The notes under the pieces: model-generated
Seen by the model: the letters and a program-made list of their open reading frames with translations, nothing else
Databases searched by the model: none
What the model was told of the DNA's origin: nothing
Shown: piece by piece, positions 5,662 to 7,237 of the stretch
Layout of the letters: the number at the start of each line of letters is the position of its first letter
Position numbering within the stretch: position 1 is the stretch's first letter
Made by a program: the position numbers and the translations under genes
NCBI GenBank assembly: GCA_937890485.1
Contig: CALBXN010000122.1
Location: 1 to 7,237 of the forward strand
DNA: 7,237 nt
Source: an uncultured Treponema sp.
GTDB taxonomy: Bacteria > Spirochaetota > Spirochaetia > Treponematales > Treponemataceae
Direction of reading: 5' to 3'

Positions 5662-6201
5662 ATGAAAAACTATGTTAAACATAGCATCTTAGGAGTGTTT
5701 ATGTTTTTTATTATTAGCAGTTTTCTTTCTTGTGGAACAAAATTACAAGGCGCTTATGGCGTGAATAATTTTGATTTAAGTAAATATCTTGGTAAATGGT
5801 ATGAAATTGCAAGATATGATACTTGGTTTGAAAAAGATATGGATAGAACTCAAGCATTTTATTCATTGAATGAAGATGGAACTGTTCGTGTTGAAAACAG
5901 CGGTTATGACTTTAACAAAAATAAATGGAAGACTTCTGTAGGTAAGGCAAAATTCAGAGGAGATAAGGATGTTGGTGAATTAAAAGTTTCGTTCTTTGGT
6001 CCATTCTATTCTGATTACACAATTCTTGCTTTAGATTCAGAATACAAATATTCTCTAGTTGTTGGAAATACAACTGACTATCTTTGGATTTTAAGTAGAA
6101 CAAAGACCATTCCTGAAGATGTTAAAAACCAATTTTTATCAATGGCAAGAGAATTTGGATTTGATACTGCAAAATTAGTTTGGGTAAATCAAAATAATTA
6201 A
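5662..6201 (+). CDS. blc: Blc-type lipocalin, predicted lipoprotein
   Basis: This 179-residue protein belongs to the bacterial lipocalins (Blc/apolipoprotein D type), beta-barrel carriers of lipids or other hydrophobic ligands that are usually anchored to the outer membrane. Residues 1-23 are a lipoprotein signal peptide with a hydrophobic core and the lipobox FLSC, Cys24 being the lipidation site. The first lipocalin motif is GKWYEIARYDTWFEKDM (44-60), then RVENSGYD (76-83); the last conserved block is YTILALDSEYKYSLVVG (119-135) and YLWILSRTKTI (140-150). Length is usual for Blc. The start is ATG at 5662-5664, because AGAGG lies just upstream and it places the signal peptide at the N terminus; an in-frame ATG at 5602 would bury the signal behind 20 extra residues. 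A bidirectional terminator follows. The family is clear; the ligand is unknown. Confidence 0.92.
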   Translation: MKNYVKHSILGVFMFFIISSFLSCGTKLQGAYGVNNFDLSKYLGKWYEIARYDTWFEKDMDRTQAFYSLNEDGTVRVENSGYDFNKNKWKTSVGKAKFRGDKDVGELKVSFFGPFYSDYTILALDSEYKYSLVVGNTTDYLWILSRTKTIPEDVKNQFLSMAREFGFDTAKLVWVNQNN

Positions 6202-6215
6202 ATAAAATTTTTAAC

Positions 6216-6282
6216 AAAAAAGCGACTATTTGAAGTAAACCTTATTTTGCAAAAAGTAAATCTTCAAAAGTCGCTTTTTTTT
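6216..6282. terminator. Bidirectional terminator between the lipocalin gene and hydG
   Basis: AGCGACT-A-TTTGAAG (6221-6235) pairs with CTTCAAA-AGTCGCT (6262-6275), a 14-bp stem with a single bulged A and a long loop that can form a small inner hairpin. Six A residues (6216-6221) lie before it and eight T residues (6275-6282) after it, the innermost A and T also forming the last pair of the stem. It therefore has a T-run in both transcription directions, fitting its place between two convergent genes. Confidence 0.88.
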
Positions 6283-6306
6283 ATTTGAAATTTAGATTAA
6301 CAAATG

Positions 6307-7237
6307 TTAAAAATATAAATCTCTATGACCTTTACAAATGTTATCGTAAGATTTTATAAATGAATCAAAAATTGGTTGAGAGAAATCTTTTGGAACACGA
6401 TTTTTGATTTCATTAATTTCTTTATTGATAATTTCCATACCAATTCGTTTTGTTTCTTCAGAAGCAAAATCTTCAAGCCATTCTTGGAAAGTTAAAACTG
6501 CATTTAATTTACAGAAACAACCTTCTTGTCCGCTTTTCAATAAGCCCATGATTTTCTTTCCTGTTCTTCCACAGCGATATCCTGCTGTACAGAAAGAAAC
6601 AATGTGACCAGTTTCTGCCAATTCTCTGATGATAGCGTCAAGACTTCTTGTGTCACCTAATTCAAATTGGGCTCTGTCGATTAGTTGTTCATCTTGACCA
6701 TTTTTTCCATCTTTGAAGGCTTCTGAATAAGCTCCAATTCCTAATCGAGAATCAGCATCTCGTTGAGTTATTATATCGATAAGGGATTTTATCATTTCTG
6801 GTTTTTCTCTGTTTGTTACAATAAGACCTGCGTATGGAATTGCAACTCGTAAAACAGCAACGATATATCTAAAATCTTCGTCGTTAACCCAATTCTTTAT
6901 AAAAGAAAAATCTGTTCCAATTGCAGGTTCTAGGCGTGGAACTGAAATTGTGTGTGGCCCAAGACCAAATCGTTTCTCTAAATCTCGTGCGTGGGCAACC
7001 ATTCCCATCACATCAAATCTCCAATCTGCAAGACCAAAAAGAGTTCCGATTGCCACATCATCAATTCCTGCTTCCATTGCACGATGTAGAGAATATAATC
7101 GCCAACCGTAATTACCTTTCAAGGTGTTTGCTGGATGCATTTGTCGATAAATTTCGTGGTCGTAGGTTTCTTGGAAAACCTGAAAAGTTCCAATTCCAGA
7201 GTTGTACAATTTTTTCATATCTGAAATTGTCATTGGG
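6307..7237 (-). CDS. hydG: [FeFe]-hydrogenase maturase HydG, C-terminal two thirds (5' end outside the window)
   Basis: HydG is a radical-SAM tyrosine lyase that makes the CO and CN ligands for the [FeFe]-hydrogenase H-cluster. About 309 residues are visible, against roughly 470 in full-length HydG; the N-terminal CX3CX2C radical-SAM motif is beyond the edge. The ATG at 7231-7233 is internal, because the frame is open to the edge. Counting from that Met, HydG/ThiH landmarks are FQVFQETYDHEIYRQMHP (17-34), AGIDDVAIGTLFGLADWRFDVMG (55-77) and HTISVPRLEPA (94-104). QFELGDTRSLDAIIREL (189-205) and SFCTAGYRCGRTGKK (213-227) are HydG-like and not ThiH-like. The C-terminal cluster motif is altered: canonical CX2CX22C has Cys215 and Cys241 in place, but the second cysteine is Gly218, and a cysteine occurs at 221 instead. 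No hydE, hydF or hydrogenase gene is in view. Transcription ends at the bidirectional terminator. Confidence 0.88.
   Translation of the reverse strand, partial: PMTISDMKKLYNSGIGTFQVFQETYDHEIYRQMHPANTLKGNYGWRLYSLHRAMEAGIDDVAIGTLFGLADWRFDVMGMVAHARDLEKRFGLGPHTISVPRLEPAIGTDFSFIKNWVNDEDFRYIVAVLRVAIPYAGLIVTNREKPEMIKSLIDIITQRDADSRLGIGAYSEAFKDGKNGQDEQLIDRAQFELGDTRSLDAIIRELAETGHIVSFCTAGYRCGRTGKKIMGLLKSGQEGCFCKLNAVLTFQEWLEDFASEETKRIGMEIINKEINEIKNRVPKDFSQPIFDSFIKSYDNICKGHRDLYF

Noticed and set aside
6404..6607. Plus-strand open frame of 67 codons
   Set aside because: It is antisense to the conserved C-terminal region of HydG.

Overview
The window reads as a mosaic of three unrelated genomes joined at two points, and it should not be treated as one natural locus until that is checked. 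Bases 1 to about 2340 look like a gut methanogen of the Methanobrevibacter/Methanosphaera type: very A+T-rich intergenic DNA and the 3' part of a surface protein with repeated Ig-like domains and a C-terminal glycosidase-like TIM-barrel domain. Bases of about 2341 to 2495 are a visibly more G+C-rich scrap of a folC gene (folylpolyglutamate/dihydrofolate synthase) that resembles Firmicutes FolC. From about 2496 to the end the DNA is A+T-rich and bacterial, with spirochaete-like (Treponema-like) gene content. That attribution is inferred from gene content and base composition only. All three kinds of organism live together in rumen and gut, which fits a chimeric metagenome contig.

Layout: (1) 1-43, possible 5' end of a minus-strand gene leaving the window; (2) 44-612, gene-free A+T-rich DNA with a 33-34 bp tandem repeat and a terminator; (3) 613-2340, minus strand, adhesin-like protein cut off at its N-terminal side; (4) 2341-2495, folC fragment; (5) 2496-4463, minus strand, metH (cobalamin-dependent methionine synthase) cut off at the start of its cobalamin-binding half; (6) 4470-5120, minus strand, stand-alone MetH reactivation-domain protein, 6 nt upstream of metH; (7) 5213-5515, minus strand, thioredoxin; (8) 5662-6201, plus strand, Blc-type lipocalin lipoprotein; (9) 6307-7237, minus strand, C-terminal two thirds of the [FeFe]-hydrogenase maturase HydG.

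In the bacterial part, the reactivation protein and metH form a two-gene unit in which one protein methylates homocysteine and the other rescues oxidised cobalamin. A good sigma70-type promoter lies directly upstream of this unit and abuts a strong intrinsic terminator that ends the thioredoxin transcript. Thioredoxin and lipocalin are divergent. Lipocalin and hydG converge on a bidirectional terminator.

I found no convincing new biological system. The observations most worth following up are the two chimeric joins, the promoter/terminator overlap ahead of the metH unit, the split metH arrangement, and a HydG whose C-terminal cluster motif lacks the usual second cysteine.
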